Shown here piece after piece: positions 33,064 through 42,243 of a stretch of DNA of 47,121 nucleotides. A model generated the notes under the pieces. It was not told the origin of the DNA. It ran no database searches and saw only the letters and a program-made list of their open reading frames with translations. Within the stretch, counting starts at the first letter, position 1. Every line of letters starts with the position of its first letter. This stretch comes from Hebobacterum sp964559435 (GTDB lineage Bacteria; Armatimonadota; Hebobacteria; Hebobacterales; Hebobacteraceae): positions 1 to 47,121 of the forward strand of contig CAZLHI010000025.1 in the NCBI GenBank assembly GCA_964559435.1. Direction: 5' to 3'. The position numbers and the translations under genes are program-made.

Positions 33064-34777
33064 CTCTCAGCGCCTCCTCCATCGTCGTTATCCCCTCCAG
33101 GATCTTCTGCATCGCGTCCTGGCGCAGGGTGATCATGCCCGCCTCCAGACCGGCCTGTCGTATCTCGTGCGTGGGTGCCTTTCGCAGAACCAGCTCCCGC
33201 AGGTGGTCTGTCATAACCATGAGTTCAAAGATGCCGATTCGGCCCTTGTATCCGGTCTGTCGGCAGCGCTCGCATCCCCGCCCCCGATAGAATGTGACCG
33301 ACTCGAGGTCCATCGCCAGGTTGAGCCGGCGGAAGGCATCGACTGGCGGCTCGTAGGCCTCCTTGCAATCCGCGCAGATCACACGCACCAAGCGCTGTGC
33401 CAGCACTCCTATCACCGAGGAGGCTATAAGGAAGGGCTCTATGCCCATTTCTATCAGACGAGCTACAGCAGTAGGTGCGTCGTTCGTGTGGAGGGTGCTG
33501 AAGACGATGTGTCCAGTCAGTGCCGCCTCTGTTGCTATGAGCGCGGTCTCTGGGTCGCGCATCTCGCCCACCAGGATGATGTCCGGGTCTTGGCGGAGGA
33601 AGGTTCGCAGCGCGCTGGCAAAGGTCACTCCCGCCCGCACGTTCACCTGTGTCTGCGTCAGGCCGCCCAGCTGGTACTCGACCGGGTCTTCGATGGTCAG
33701 GATGTTCTTCTCCGGGCTGTTGAGCTGGTTCAGGACCGAATAGAGCGTCGTGGACTTACCCGAGCCCGTCGGCCCTGTCACCGCGACGATGCCGTAGCTG
33801 CGGTTGATGAGGCCCTCGAACTCATCCATCATGACGTTTGGGATGCCCAGTCGGCCGAGCCTGACCTGGACGCCGCTCTTGTCGAGAATACGCATCACGA
33901 CTTTCTCGCCGTTGACGCCTGGATTGGTGGAGACGCGGAAGTCGAATTCCTTGCCCCCCACTCGCAGCGAGATGCGGCCGTCCTGCGGCGCTCGCCTCTC
34001 CGCGATGTCCAAGTCGGCCATGACCTTGATGCGCGAGACGAGAGGAGCCTGCGCCTTCTTGGGGACCGTCATCGTGTCATGGAGAACGCCATCGACGCGG
34101 TACCGGACTCTGACGCGGTTCGCCTCGGGCTGAATGTGAATGTCGCTGGCCTTGTCTCGGAGGGCCTGATCGATGATCAGGTTTGCGAGCCGCACGACGG
34201 GAGCATCTTCCATGAGCTCCCGCAGCTCGTCGATCCCCATGTCGTCCTCGCCGCCCTCGGCCGCCTCGACCTCGATATCGGTGGGATCGCCGCCGAACTC
34301 CTGGCTCATGTCTTGCAGCGCGCCGGCCAGCTCTTCGCGGGCCGACATCGACTGCCCGAGCGCAGCGCCTACGTCGTCCGACGAAGCGATAACCGATTCG
34401 ATGTCCATGCCCGCGACCAAGCGCATTTGATCGATGGCGTAGACGTCCAGGGGGTTCACCATCGCCACGACGAGACGCGGACCGTTCCGATCGATGGGTA
34501 CGGCCTTCCATCGCTGCAACAGGTTATGCGGGATGAGCTTCAGCAGCTCCCGGTCGATCTGCTGGTCGGTCAGGTCGACGAAAGGAATCCCCCACTGGCG
34601 CCCAAGGATCCGGACCTTCTCCTTCTCCGAGATCAGGCCCATATTGAGGAGGACCTGGGCGAGTGGCTCGCGCGTCTCCTTTTGGACATCCAGCGCTTGG
34701 CGCAGCTGCTCGTCGGATATATCGGTTACTTCGCGTACAATGTCGGCGACCGTTCGTGTCTCCATATCCAAACTCAC
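33047..34777 (-). CDS. pilB: Pilus extension ATPase PilB
   Basis: 576 residues. T2SSE_N/MshEN-like N-terminus (about 1-150), an acidic linker (160-190), the N2 and ATPase core with ASDIHIQPEANRVRVRYRVDG (210-230), Walker A GPTGSGKS (335-342), Walker B-type QDPDIILVGEMRD, His box TGHIVFSTLHTND, and zinc Cys pairs C468/C471 and C502/C505. It drives pilus polymerisation with PilC. It is the first gene of pilB-pilT-pilC, immediately after a terminator that separates it from pilQ. The zinc module marks it as the extension motor and not the retraction one. Confidence 0.92.
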   Translation of the reverse strand: MSLDMETRTVADIVREVTDISDEQLRQALDVQKETREPLAQVLLNMGLISEKEKVRILGRQWGIPFVDLTDQQIDRELLKLIPHNLLQRWKAVPIDRNGPRLVVAMVNPLDVYAIDQMRLVAGMDIESVIASSDDVGAALGQSMSAREELAGALQDMSQEFGGDPTDIEVEAAEGGEDDMGIDELRELMEDAPVVRLANLIIDQALRDKASDIHIQPEANRVRVRYRVDGVLHDTMTVPKKAQAPLVSRIKVMADLDIAERRAPQDGRISLRVGGKEFDFRVSTNPGVNGEKVVMRILDKSGVQVRLGRLGIPNVMMDEFEGLINRSYGIVAVTGPTGSGKSTTLYSVLNQLNSPEKNILTIEDPVEYQLGGLTQTQVNVRAGVTFASALRTFLRQDPDIILVGEMRDPETALIATEAALTGHIVFSTLHTNDAPTAVARLIEMGIEPFLIASSVIGVLAQRLVRVICADCKEAYEPPVDAFRRLNLAMDLESVTFYRGRGCERCRQTGYKGRIGIFELMVMTDHLRELVLRKAPTHEIRQAGLEAGMITLRQDAMQKILEGITTMEEALRVVYTG

Positions 34778-34822
34778 GCTGTCGGCTTCGGCATGGTGCA
34801 GTTCACGCCCTGAGCGAGGCGG

Positions 34823-34856
34823 AAAAAGGGGCCTGCCCGCGGGTGGACAGGGCCCC
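34823..34856 (-). terminator. Intrinsic terminator after pilQ
   Basis: Minus strand: a GC-rich stem (GGGGCC-type arms with a single bulge, 34848-34856 and 34828-34835), then TTTTT (34827-34823). It separates the mglA-pilQ operon from pilB. Only about 45 bases remain before the pilB ATG, so the pilB promoter must overlap it, or pilB depends on read-through. Confidence 0.7.
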
Positions 34857-34955
34857 CCATTGCCCGCGCCATGCTCTGCTCTGTCGCCCTAGATTGTACG
34901 CATCGTCTCTCTTCTCGCACCGCGACCTGCCCGGGGCTGTCCCGGCGCAGCGGTC

Positions 34956-36824
34956 TTATACTTCCACGATAGTGGGCGTCACGAAGACCAGGACCTCCCG
35001 ATGGACGGGCCGCCGCTCGCGGCTCTTGAACAGCTCGCCCACGATAGGCAGGTCGCCCAGGAACGGGATCTTCTTGACGATGATCGTCTCCGAGTCGGCC
35101 ACCAGCCCGGCTATCACGGCGGTCTCGCCGCTCCTCACGCGAACAGACGTGTTGACGGTGCGCTCCGTGATGACCGGCAGGGCGAACTCGCTCGTGCCCA
35201 GCAATGCGGCGACCGTGGGCGAGATTGTGAGCGTGACCCAATCTTCGTCGTTGATGCGGGGGTTCACGACGAGACTGATGCCAACGTCGAATGTGCGGAT
35301 GTCCTTCACAATGCCGCCCGTGGTGGCCGCGGCGACCGCGACCTCGTAGTAGTAGGTCTCACCGGTGTGCACGGCTGTCTGCCTGCCATCCAGAGTCGTC
35401 ACGCTCGGATTCGATAGCACACGGGCGCGGCCCTCTTCCTCCAGAGCTCTAATGGAGGCACTCCACTTGAGATAGCTGCGCCTGATTGTGCCGAGCCTGA
35501 GCTCCTTGATCGGATCGGTGGGATTCGCTACGCCTTCCGGCACCTCCTCGCCGATCAAGAACGGCACCCCGGTCGAGCCGAGGCCTGCCTCCTTTGTGGG
35601 ACCCCAGTCGATGCCGAGCCGAGTGATGTCTTCTCGCGACACCTCGGTGATCATAGCCTCGATGTGGACCTGCTTAGGCGGCGTGTCGAGATCTGCGAGG
35701 ATCTGCAGGGCGCGCTCAACCGTCCACGGGGCACCCGACAGAATCAGTGCCGTCACAGGCGCGCCCGCCGCTTCGGCTTCCGCGCCGACACGGGCAGCTG
35801 CCGCTTCGAACTGCGGGGCTGCCAGAATCGCGGCGGTGCCGCCGACCCCACCCGTCGGCTTCGCGACAGATGGCGTGAACGAGCGCGGAGCCAGCGTCAC
35901 CTGGACGTCCGGCAGCAGAGCCGCCAGCGACGACTGGAGCTCAGACGGGCTCATGTACTTCACGAAGTACAGCTTCTGCACGGCCTGCTCGGGCGGCGGC
36001 GGCACATCGACGTTCGCCAACATCGAGCGAACACTCTCCCACTGCAGGGCGTCGGCCGTGATGACAAGACTGTTGGGCTGCGGGCCCGGCTGCACGACCA
36101 CCTCCGGCAAGGCCGCCACGATCATCTCGGCCACTTCATCCGCCATCAGGTAGCGGACAGGGACGATCTCGGTTGTCGGCGGCCCCGGCAGCGGTGGGAC
36201 GTCGATCTCTGCCAGCGCGCGTTGAGCCTTCCCCAGCGATGGCTCAGTGCCGAGCAGCACCACCGATCGGACGCCCTTCTGCGTGGAGACTGTGACGTCC
36301 GGCGTCAGCTTCGATAGCACTTCCTGCGCGTATTCGGGTCGGATGTGCTGAAGCACGACCACTGAGGTCCGCAGGTGGGCCACGCGCATCGCCGCGACTT
36401 CCTCCGGCGTGCCGACGACATAGGCTGCCTCCACCCAGGCGTAGTCCAGGCCATTGAGTTTGGTCACAATGTTCATCGCCTGCTCGAGCGTGACATTGCG
36501 GAGCCGGAGCGTCGTCTTGCCTTTGACGCTTCCGCTTACGGCAATGTTCACGCCGCTCTGGGTGGCCAGTGCCTGGAACACATCCACCAGATCTGCATCG
36601 ACGAACTCCAGCGTGAAGCGGCCCGTCGAGACGGGCGCTCCCGCGGCCGCCCCAGCTGCTGCCGCCGGGCTTCCATAGGCTCCCGCGGCGGCCGCGCCCC
36701 TGGCGGCCGCGCCGGCAGCGGCTTCGGGCCGAGCGACACCATTGGCGAGAACGACGCTCGCCCCCAGCAGCAAGGCCAAGATGATGACCAAGCCGCTTCC
36801 CGTTAGTACTCTAGTGCGAGTCAT
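34956..36824 (-). CDS. pilQ: T4P outer-membrane secretin PilQ
   Basis: 622 residues. Signal segment (about 8-27), then an unusual Ala/Gly linker (AAAGAAARGAAAAGAYG...), N0 domain (about 68-140: FTLEFVDADLVDVFQALATQSGVNIAVSGSV), two N1-type domains (about 150-290, with the NSLVITADALQ motif), and the secretin domain (about 390-622: VHIEAMITEVSREDITRLGIDWG, ARVLSNPSVTTLDGRQTAVHTG, IPFLGDLPIVGELFKSR). It forms the pore through which the pilus passes. There is no AMIN domain. The ribosome site GGGAGG lies ten bases before the ATG. Last gene of the pilM-Q operon. Confidence 0.92.
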   Translation of the reverse strand: MTRTRVLTGSGLVIILALLLGASVVLANGVARPEAAAGAAARGAAAAGAYGSPAAAAGAAAGAPVSTGRFTLEFVDADLVDVFQALATQSGVNIAVSGSVKGKTTLRLRNVTLEQAMNIVTKLNGLDYAWVEAAYVVGTPEEVAAMRVAHLRTSVVVLQHIRPEYAQEVLSKLTPDVTVSTQKGVRSVVLLGTEPSLGKAQRALAEIDVPPLPGPPTTEIVPVRYLMADEVAEMIVAALPEVVVQPGPQPNSLVITADALQWESVRSMLANVDVPPPPEQAVQKLYFVKYMSPSELQSSLAALLPDVQVTLAPRSFTPSVAKPTGGVGGTAAILAAPQFEAAAARVGAEAEAAGAPVTALILSGAPWTVERALQILADLDTPPKQVHIEAMITEVSREDITRLGIDWGPTKEAGLGSTGVPFLIGEEVPEGVANPTDPIKELRLGTIRRSYLKWSASIRALEEEGRARVLSNPSVTTLDGRQTAVHTGETYYYEVAVAAATTGGIVKDIRTFDVGISLVVNPRINDEDWVTLTISPTVAALLGTSEFALPVITERTVNTSVRVRSGETAVIAGLVADSETIIVKKIPFLGDLPIVGELFKSRERRPVHREVLVFVTPTIVEV

Positions 36825-36828
36825 GGCG

Positions 36829-37374
36829 CTACTGCCTCCCTCCCATTCTTAGGATGACTTTGCCTTGCGGGCCGGCGAGCACAACTCGCTGGTTTCCTAT
36901 CGACTGGACGCGGTATTCATAGCCAATCGGATCGCCGACCTTCACGAAGAATCGCTGATCCTTCTGTCTCAATATGGCCACCGTGGATCTGCCGTCTATG
37001 ATCCCGGTCAGAGTGAGTGCGCCCTCCCCCGACTCTGACACGTCGAGGGCGGCCGTCGATTCCGAATCCCCGGATTGGAATCCGAGGTCAGGTGGCGGCT
37101 CCACGGCCGCCGGCGCGGCCCCCGGGGCCGAGAAAGGATTCCGCTGCGCAGCAGCGTCGCCGGTCTCTCCGGCGCCCTGTGCGACCTCACCTGGCTGCTG
37201 ATCGTTCGGGCGCGCTATTGACACTCCCGCAGCCCCCTCTACGGGGGCCGGTCCAGCACCCGTGGCCGAAGGTGGCGGCGCGGGCGTGGGCTTGCCGCGG
37301 AAAGTGTATAGTGCGAGCCCGAGCGCCATCAATGCCAGCACTAGAAGAAAAATCTCCTTACGCCGACCTTCCAT
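36829..37374 (-). CDS. pilP: PilP-like pilus assembly lipoprotein/linker
   Basis: 181 residues: one N-terminal membrane helix (about 9-26), a Pro/Ala/Gly-rich linker (about 30-105), and a C-terminal HR-like beta domain (GALTLTGIIDGRSTVAILRQKDQRFFVKVGDPIGYEYRVQSIGNQRVVL). There is no Cys lipobox, so it is a membrane-anchored rather than lipidated PilP. It links the PilN/PilO platform to PilQ. The ATG at 37374 overlaps the pilO end by 17 bases. Confidence 0.8.
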   Translation of the reverse strand: MEGRRKEIFLLVLALMALGLALYTFRGKPTPAPPPSATGAGPAPVEGAAGVSIARPNDQQPGEVAQGAGETGDAAAQRNPFSAPGAAPAAVEPPPDLGFQSGDSESTAALDVSESGEGALTLTGIIDGRSTVAILRQKDQRFFVKVGDPIGYEYRVQSIGNQRVVLAGPQGKVILRMGGRQ

Positions 37375-38020
37375 CACTGCCCCCTTTCGTGACTACTGCC
37401 GTCAACTCCATGCTGGCCATCAAGCTCGGCGAAGGGCCGGAAGTGATAGCTCCGTGAGTGGGGCTGAACGATATGTCGTTGACGGCAATCATCTTCGGGA
37501 ACTGCTGCAACTCCGCTAAGAAGTCGATGACGGTCCAATAAGTTCCCTGCAGCCGGAGTTCTATCGGAACGAAGTCATATGGCAGCTGTGGTGGAGCCTG
37601 CGGCTGCCCTTCGTTGTTCCGGACGATCTGGCCGGTTTCGTTGTTGATCTGGACTGCGGCGTCGGCCGCCGACCGTTTTATGGCGGCCTTCGGTCTGATG
37701 AGTAGGATGTCGTTGCGAGTCCCGGCCGCGAGGCTCTCGATCTGACGCAGGAACGTTGGGATGTAGGCGCTGTCGGGCAGTGCTGGTTCCAGCACTGAGA
37801 GACGCTCGCGCAGGTCCTGATACTGCTGCTCCAGTTGCGGCAGCTGTGTTACCTTGGTCTTCATCTCCTCAAGCTCGGCCTGTTGCACAGCCAGCCTCTG
37901 CCTGAGCTCCTTCAGATCTGCCGCTTTGCCGTGATACAAGGTGGCGCCGAGGCCGATCAGACACAAGATGCCAATGCCGAGCAAGGCAAAAACGATCTTG
38001 CGGTCTCCGCCCGCGCTCAT
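37358..38020 (-). CDS. pilO: T4P inner-membrane platform protein PilO
   Basis: 220 residues with one membrane helix (about 9-28), a coiled coil (about 33-75), and a PilO ferredoxin-like domain (IPTFLRQIESLAAGTRNDILLIRPK, PIELRLQGTYWTVIDFLAELQQFPKMIAVNDISF). It partners PilN in the alignment subcomplex. The ATG overlaps the pilN stop (ATGA) and the end overlaps pilP, so pilN-O-P are tightly coupled. Confidence 0.9.
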   Translation of the reverse strand: MSAGGDRKIVFALLGIGILCLIGLGATLYHGKAADLKELRQRLAVQQAELEEMKTKVTQLPQLEQQYQDLRERLSVLEPALPDSAYIPTFLRQIESLAAGTRNDILLIRPKAAIKRSAADAAVQINNETGQIVRNNEGQPQAPPQLPYDFVPIELRLQGTYWTVIDFLAELQQFPKMIAVNDISFSPTHGAITSGPSPSLMASMELTAVVTKGGSDGRSA

Positions 38021-38601
38021 CGCAACTCACTCCCAATTACCTTATTCAGGGGCACAGCTACCTCGAAATCCACGACCGCGCGTCCCTGCAGGTTGACATT
38101 TGCCTGCGTGAATCCAAGGCCCGGCGGGTCGCTCCAATCCAGCTTTTCCACGTGCAGCATGAACTGTCCGATGTCTCGCTGGTTGTAGGCTGACCCCCGG
38201 AACGTGAGCGTCTGTTCCCGGTCTCCCCGGCGGCACGTCATTTGGGAGATCCAGACGCCCTTCGGGATCGATACACTCAAGTCGCGCAAGATATCGATCC
38301 AGGCCTGCTCGCTGTCGTGAACCTTCTCAAGCAGTTGCACTCGAGGACCGTAGTCTGCGATGTTGGCCTCGAGGAACCGGATTCGCTCGATCGCGTCCGC
38401 CAGCGTGGGATTGGCGAGCTCGCCCTCCACGACGGCGATCTGTCCCTCCACCAGTCGCGTTGCCATCCACATCCTCGCGTACAGCAGGGTCACCGCGACC
38501 AGTACGGCGATGAGCGAGTAGGCCGCGCACCGGATTATTGCGATCGTGCGCTGCTTCTGCGCACGCCGTGTTGCTATCAGGTTGATGTCGCATACGGTCA
38601 T
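38017..38601 (-). CDS. pilN: T4P inner-membrane platform protein PilN
   Basis: 194 residues. The short cytoplasmic N-terminus has the PilM-binding signature INLIATRR (residues 6-13), then a membrane helix (about 21-43), a coiled coil, and a periplasmic domain (WIDILRDLSVSIPKGVWISQMTCRRG... LTFRGSAYNQRDIGQFML). The ATG overlaps the pilM stop (ATGA). Confidence 0.92.
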   Translation of the reverse strand: MTVCDINLIATRRAQKQRTIAIIRCAAYSLIAVLVAVTLLYARMWMATRLVEGQIAVVEGELANPTLADAIERIRFLEANIADYGPRVQLLEKVHDSEQAWIDILRDLSVSIPKGVWISQMTCRRGDREQTLTFRGSAYNQRDIGQFMLHVEKLDWSDPPGLGFTQANVNLQGRAVVDFEVAVPLNKVIGSELR

Positions 38602-39764
38602 CGTGCTTTCTCCACAGTCTCGGCGCGTCGCTGCTTGCTCGACCGCAGTTCCCGCAGAGCCAGGCCCGCGCCCAGAAGCAGAGTTGGGGCATGTGACTGC
38701 AGGTAGTCTTGGTTGATACCCTGCGCGCGGAGACGACGGTTGCCGAAGATGCTGACGGTCTCCACGGGGACACCAAGCTGGCCTTGGAAGTACTCGTGAA
38801 TGCGAGGCAACTTCGCGCTGCCGCCGCTCAAGAGGATCCGGTTCACGCCGAGATCGCCGGCGCCCGCGTCGGGGGCCTGCTGCTGGTAGTCGTGATAGGC
38901 GAGCGAGCGGCGCACCTCCCGGATCAACTCATCCAGAAGGGGCTCAATGGCCCGGCTGGCCTGCTGTGCCGCCGGGTCGAGCGTGGCCCGCTCTTCCTCG
39001 CTGGAGACGATCTGCATGGCGGTTTCTTTGAGCTGGTTGGCTTCTTCTGTGTCTATGTCGAGCGCGTTCTTGATCGCCTCGGTGAAGGCATCGCCGGCTA
39101 TCGGGATCATCCTCGTGAGGACAAACATGCGGTCCTTCATGATCGTGATGTCCGTGTAGGCTGCGCCGATGCCCAGCATCGCGGTCGTGTCGCCCTCCTC
39201 GACGGCCGACCCGTTCGCGGCCAGGATGCCGCGCATCATCGCAAACGGTTGTATCTCAACAGCCACCGGATCCAGCCCGGCCAGCTCGATCGCCTCGACT
39301 TGACTATCTACCATGTCTCGAGGAGCGGCGACCAACATCACGCTCATTTGGCTGCCCTCGCCAGCAGGCGGCCTGTCGAGCACCTCGAACTCCACGACGC
39401 TGTCTTCGACCGGAAATGAGATGTAGTTGCGAGCCTCCCACTGGATCGACTTCCGCAGCTGACGGTCGGACATGACGGGGAGCGGGACCTCCCGCACGAC
39501 TACGGTGGGGCCGGCCACCCCGGCCGTCACGGTCCCGGTGTCGACTTGCAGGGCCTCGAGTAGAGACTCGACGGCCTTGGCCACCGCCAGCGGATCGACG
39601 ACGACGCCGCCTTTCACGGACTCCCGCGGCGTTGGCGCGCTTCCGGCTTTGTACAGGGCGATCTCCTTCTTGGTTTCCTGCAGCTGAACGAGCTTGATAG
39701 CACTACTACCTATGTCTAAACCTATTGACGTGTTGCCAGTTGAAAGCTTAGGCAGCAATCCCAT
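38598..39764 (-). CDS. pilM: Actin-like pilus assembly protein PilM
   Basis: 388 residues, cytoplasmic FtsA-like ATP-binding protein that bridges PilN and the motor. Seen: IGLDIGSSAIKLVQLQ (phosphate-1), MSDRQLRKSIQWEARNYISFPVED, AMLGIGAAYTDITIM (phosphate-2), and ILLSGGSAKLPRIHEYF (adenosine). The ATG at 39764 has GGAG nine bases upstream. A TTG five codons earlier is less likely. It follows the DUF4388 gene by 21 bases. Confidence 0.93.
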   Translation of the reverse strand: MGLLPKLSTGNTSIGLDIGSSAIKLVQLQETKKEIALYKAGSAPTPRESVKGGVVVDPLAVAKAVESLLEALQVDTGTVTAGVAGPTVVVREVPLPVMSDRQLRKSIQWEARNYISFPVEDSVVEFEVLDRPPAGEGSQMSVMLVAAPRDMVDSQVEAIELAGLDPVAVEIQPFAMMRGILAANGSAVEEGDTTAMLGIGAAYTDITIMKDRMFVLTRMIPIAGDAFTEAIKNALDIDTEEANQLKETAMQIVSSEEERATLDPAAQQASRAIEPLLDELIREVRRSLAYHDYQQQAPDAGAGDLGVNRILLSGGSAKLPRIHEYFQGQLGVPVETVSIFGNRRLRAQGINQDYLQSHAPTLLLGAGLALRELRSSKQRRAETVEKAR

Positions 39765-39785
39765 TTGATGTGCTCCCAAGATTCG

Positions 39786-40487
39786 TCATTCCGACTCACC
39801 GGAGTCAGCGCGCTGGGCGCGCGACAGGCTCGTCCCCTTCTTTGTGAGTTTCTGCTTCGATGAGAAATACGTGCGCGAGCTGATGTCTATCACCCCGGAG
39901 ACCTGGGGCAGCTTGCCCGCCGCTTCGATCACGTCTCCCGACTGTCGCGGCCCGCTCCATTGTTCCACAATTCCCTCGGTCAACAGCTCCGTGACGGCCT
40001 TGAGCGCTTCCATCGGTTCCAGGCCGCTCTCCCTTATGATCGTTGCCACATTCCGCTGGGCATCTACGAGTCGAAGCACATCCCGGCCCTCTTCGCTGAT
40101 CTCCTCGAACCGTTCGTTGACGGCGAAGGCGCGCTGTCGCAGCACAACGTGCATGTCGGGCATCTGCTCCTCCACGCGCTCCCATTCGTCAAACCGCTTC
40201 ATGCCTTCGAGGATCAGAGCCTCGGTACTCTCCTTGATGTTCCTTATAACTGGCTCTTCAGAGCGCTCAAACGAGAACTGCCCCATCTTCCATCCGAGAA
40301 TCTTGTAGACCAGCTCCGGTCCGCGATCGCGCCGGGAGACGGCCCGCGCCACATCGCCGTTCTCCAGGTAAAGCGTCGCCTTTTCCCCTGGACGAGTAAC
40401 AACCAGCTTTCCTGTCTTGTTGCCTACGTTCAGCATCTGCAACAGCTCTGCAAAGCTCACGTCCTCGAAAGTTCCGGTCAATGCCAT
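39786..40487 (-). CDS. DUF4388 (PATAN) domain protein
   Basis: 233 residues. The N-terminal DUF4388/PATAN domain (about 1-100: LTGTFEDVSFAELLQMLNVGNKTGKLVV, ATLYLENGDVARAV, VYKILGWKMGQFSFE) is followed by a helical region (about 100-190) and a basic tail. Such domains occur next to response regulators, MglA and gliding or twitching systems and are thought to mediate protein contacts. Here it lies between mglA (21 bases) and pilM (21 bases). I infer a regulator of pilus polarity or motor activation, with no catalytic motif seen. Confidence 0.85.
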   Translation of the reverse strand: MALTGTFEDVSFAELLQMLNVGNKTGKLVVTRPGEKATLYLENGDVARAVSRRDRGPELVYKILGWKMGQFSFERSEEPVIRNIKESTEALILEGMKRFDEWERVEEQMPDMHVVLRQRAFAVNERFEEISEEGRDVLRLVDAQRNVATIIRESGLEPMEALKAVTELLTEGIVEQWSGPRQSGDVIEAAGKLPQVSGVIDISSRTYFSSKQKLTKKGTSLSRAQRADSGESE

Positions 40488-40507
40488 CTTCCGTCTGCTC
40501 CGCAGGC

Positions 40508-41110
40508 CTAGATAGCGCCCGCCTTCTGCTTCTGAGACATCTGTGCAAGCACCAGGGTGCAGATGCAGTTCAGGCTTTCGAAAACGCCATCCCCTCGTAT
40601 GGCGATGGATTCGAAATGGGGCACCTGCCTCGGGTTGATCACGTACTGCAAGTATTCAACCGGAGCGACGTTTTCCAGGTCTCGCTTGTTGTACTGGACC
40701 ACATAGGGAGTTGTCTCAAGACTGTATCCGTACGAGGCAAGGTTCTCCACCAGGTTGCGAAAGCTCTCGACATTCTCCCTCATCTTCTCCCACTGTGAAT
40801 CACAGACAAAGATCATTCCATCTACGGCTCGCAGCACCAGCTTCCGGGTCGAGTTGTACATGACCTGGCCCGGCACCGTGTAGAGTTGGAACTTCGTGCG
40901 GAACCCGTGGATCTGCGACGCCTCCAGCGGAAGGAAGTCGAAGAAAAGCGTTCGCTCTCCCGGCGTCGCCAGGGAGACCATATTCCCGCGTTTGTCCTTA
41001 ACTGTGTGCTGATGGATGTACTGCAGGTTCGTCGTCTTGCCGCACATGCCCGGCCCGTAGTAGACGACCTTGCAGCTTATCTCCTTCAGCGCGTAGTTAA
41101 TAGAAGCCAT
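40508..41110 (-). CDS. mglA: MglA-type Ras-like GTPase
   Basis: 200-residue small GTPase. P-loop GPGMCGKTTN (19-28), switch region LATPGERTLFFDFLPL (47-62), TVPGQ (78-82) in place of the DTxGQ of Ras, as in MglA, and G4 motif NKRD (141-144). MglA sets the front pole for pili and gliding motors in Myxococcus and others. No MglB (roadblock) gene is in the window, so the GTPase-activating partner must be elsewhere. A longer frame (to 41197) would overlap the upstream gene and is rejected in favour of the ATG at 41110. Confidence 0.92.
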   Translation of the reverse strand: MASINYALKEISCKVVYYGPGMCGKTTNLQYIHQHTVKDKRGNMVSLATPGERTLFFDFLPLEASQIHGFRTKFQLYTVPGQVMYNSTRKLVLRAVDGMIFVCDSQWEKMRENVESFRNLVENLASYGYSLETTPYVVQYNKRDLENVAPVEYLQYVINPRQVPHFESIAIRGDGVFESLNCICTLVLAQMSQKQKAGAI

Positions 41111-41148
41111 CGACGGGCGGTCCTTTCTCGTTTGGCCCTCACGTTCAA

Positions 41149-42108
41149 TCAGATGGTCGCAAAGACGACCTTCTCGATCCCCTCCGCCTCGGCCCACCCG
41201 GGCGGCGATGGCGGCGGCAGCTCCAGGGCTTCCGGCGGAAGCTGGGGAACGATCACCTCCAGCGGGAGTGCGATCGGTGTGCTCTCCACTTCCTGTCCAG
41301 AATGGTCCGGCTGCACCAGTGCCTTCCTGACAGCGGGGGGCAGCATGCCGCGGAGTTCCCCCACGCTGAACACGACCTGTGCCTCTTTCAACTGCGGATG
41401 GATGATGTTGAGCAGAACTCTGAGGCTTTGTGAATCTCCGAGGGCCATTGCCCTGTCGGTGACGAGTTCCTCAGGGAACAAGGCGAGAATCGCCCTTGCC
41501 GGCACCTCCACCTCTCCCTCAATGCTAAGTCTTGGCAGAATGTCCTGAGCCGGGTCCGCGGGCGGTGGCGGTGGAGCGACTGCCTCTTGTCCCGAAGCTC
41601 GGTCCTTGATGGTGACGATTAACAGACCGCGATTGCCTTCTGCTGCGGCGGTCGCCGATTTCACGGCCGCGCTCTCGGCGAACGCACGGCCTCTTCTGGT
41701 GCTCTGCCCCTCCTTCAACGGCAGAAAGACGCGGAGCGGATAGAAGGCCATCAGGCTAAACACGACGGCGCACGTTCGAGGCACAAAGTCGGCAGCCTGC
41801 TGGAGGGCAGCCTCCGTGTGGTCCATCCCTTGCGTGACCATCATTATGAGTGCCGCGGCCGACACCAAGGCGATGCGGAGAGCCAGCATGGCGCCGATGC
41901 CTAAGAGCCATCCGAAGAAGGAAACCTTGGACCGCCAGACGTACACCGCGGTGCCAAAGATCACGGCCTCGACCGCCCAGAGCACCGGAGCAGATGTCGT
42001 CAGTCCGACCTGGAGCTCCGTCTGAGAGAATTGCACGCACAGCACCGCCCCCGCTGTGAATGCAGCCATCGTCGAAAAGGCACTGATCGCGGTGAAGTCC
42101 TTCCGCAT
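41149..42108 (-). CDS. Membrane protein of unknown function, first gene of the mglA-pil operon
   Basis: 319 residues, not recognised. About four membrane helices (about 8-27, 41-57, 63-93, 110-130), a Pro-rich linker (178-187), and a cytoplasmic tail containing three related hydrophobic segments: VPARAILALFPEELV (202-216), LRVLLNIIHPQLKEAQVV, and LPLEVIVPQLPPEALEL (281-297). The repeated segments look like docking motifs. It lies 38 bases before mglA, so I infer a membrane anchor or partner for the MglA/PATAN system. The frame extends to GTG 42192; I prefer the ATG at 42108. Confidence 0.65.
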   Translation of the reverse strand: MRKDFTAISAFSTMAAFTAGAVLCVQFSQTELQVGLTTSAPVLWAVEAVIFGTAVYVWRSKVSFFGWLLGIGAMLALRIALVSAAALIMMVTQGMDHTEAALQQAADFVPRTCAVVFSLMAFYPLRVFLPLKEGQSTRRGRAFAESAAVKSATAAAEGNRGLLIVTIKDRASGQEAVAPPPPPADPAQDILPRLSIEGEVEVPARAILALFPEELVTDRAMALGDSQSLRVLLNIIHPQLKEAQVVFSVGELRGMLPPAVRKALVQPDHSGQEVESTPIALPLEVIVPQLPPEALELPPPSPPGWAEAEGIEKVVFATI

Positions 42109-42243
42109 CACTTGCCCACTCGCGCGGCGTCGATTGCCGATGCTCGTGGCAAGATGGAGGGGGGTGCGAAACGACTCAGCCAGCCTCCACACTGCCGGCA
42201 GGACCCTCTGCCGCGAGCCCGCGCTGCCGCTAAAGCTAGTGAT

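Noticed and set aside
33026..34813. 595-codon plus-strand frame opposite pilB
   Set aside because: Shadow of pilB. It has no motif, and pilB shows Walker and zinc motifs in its own frame.
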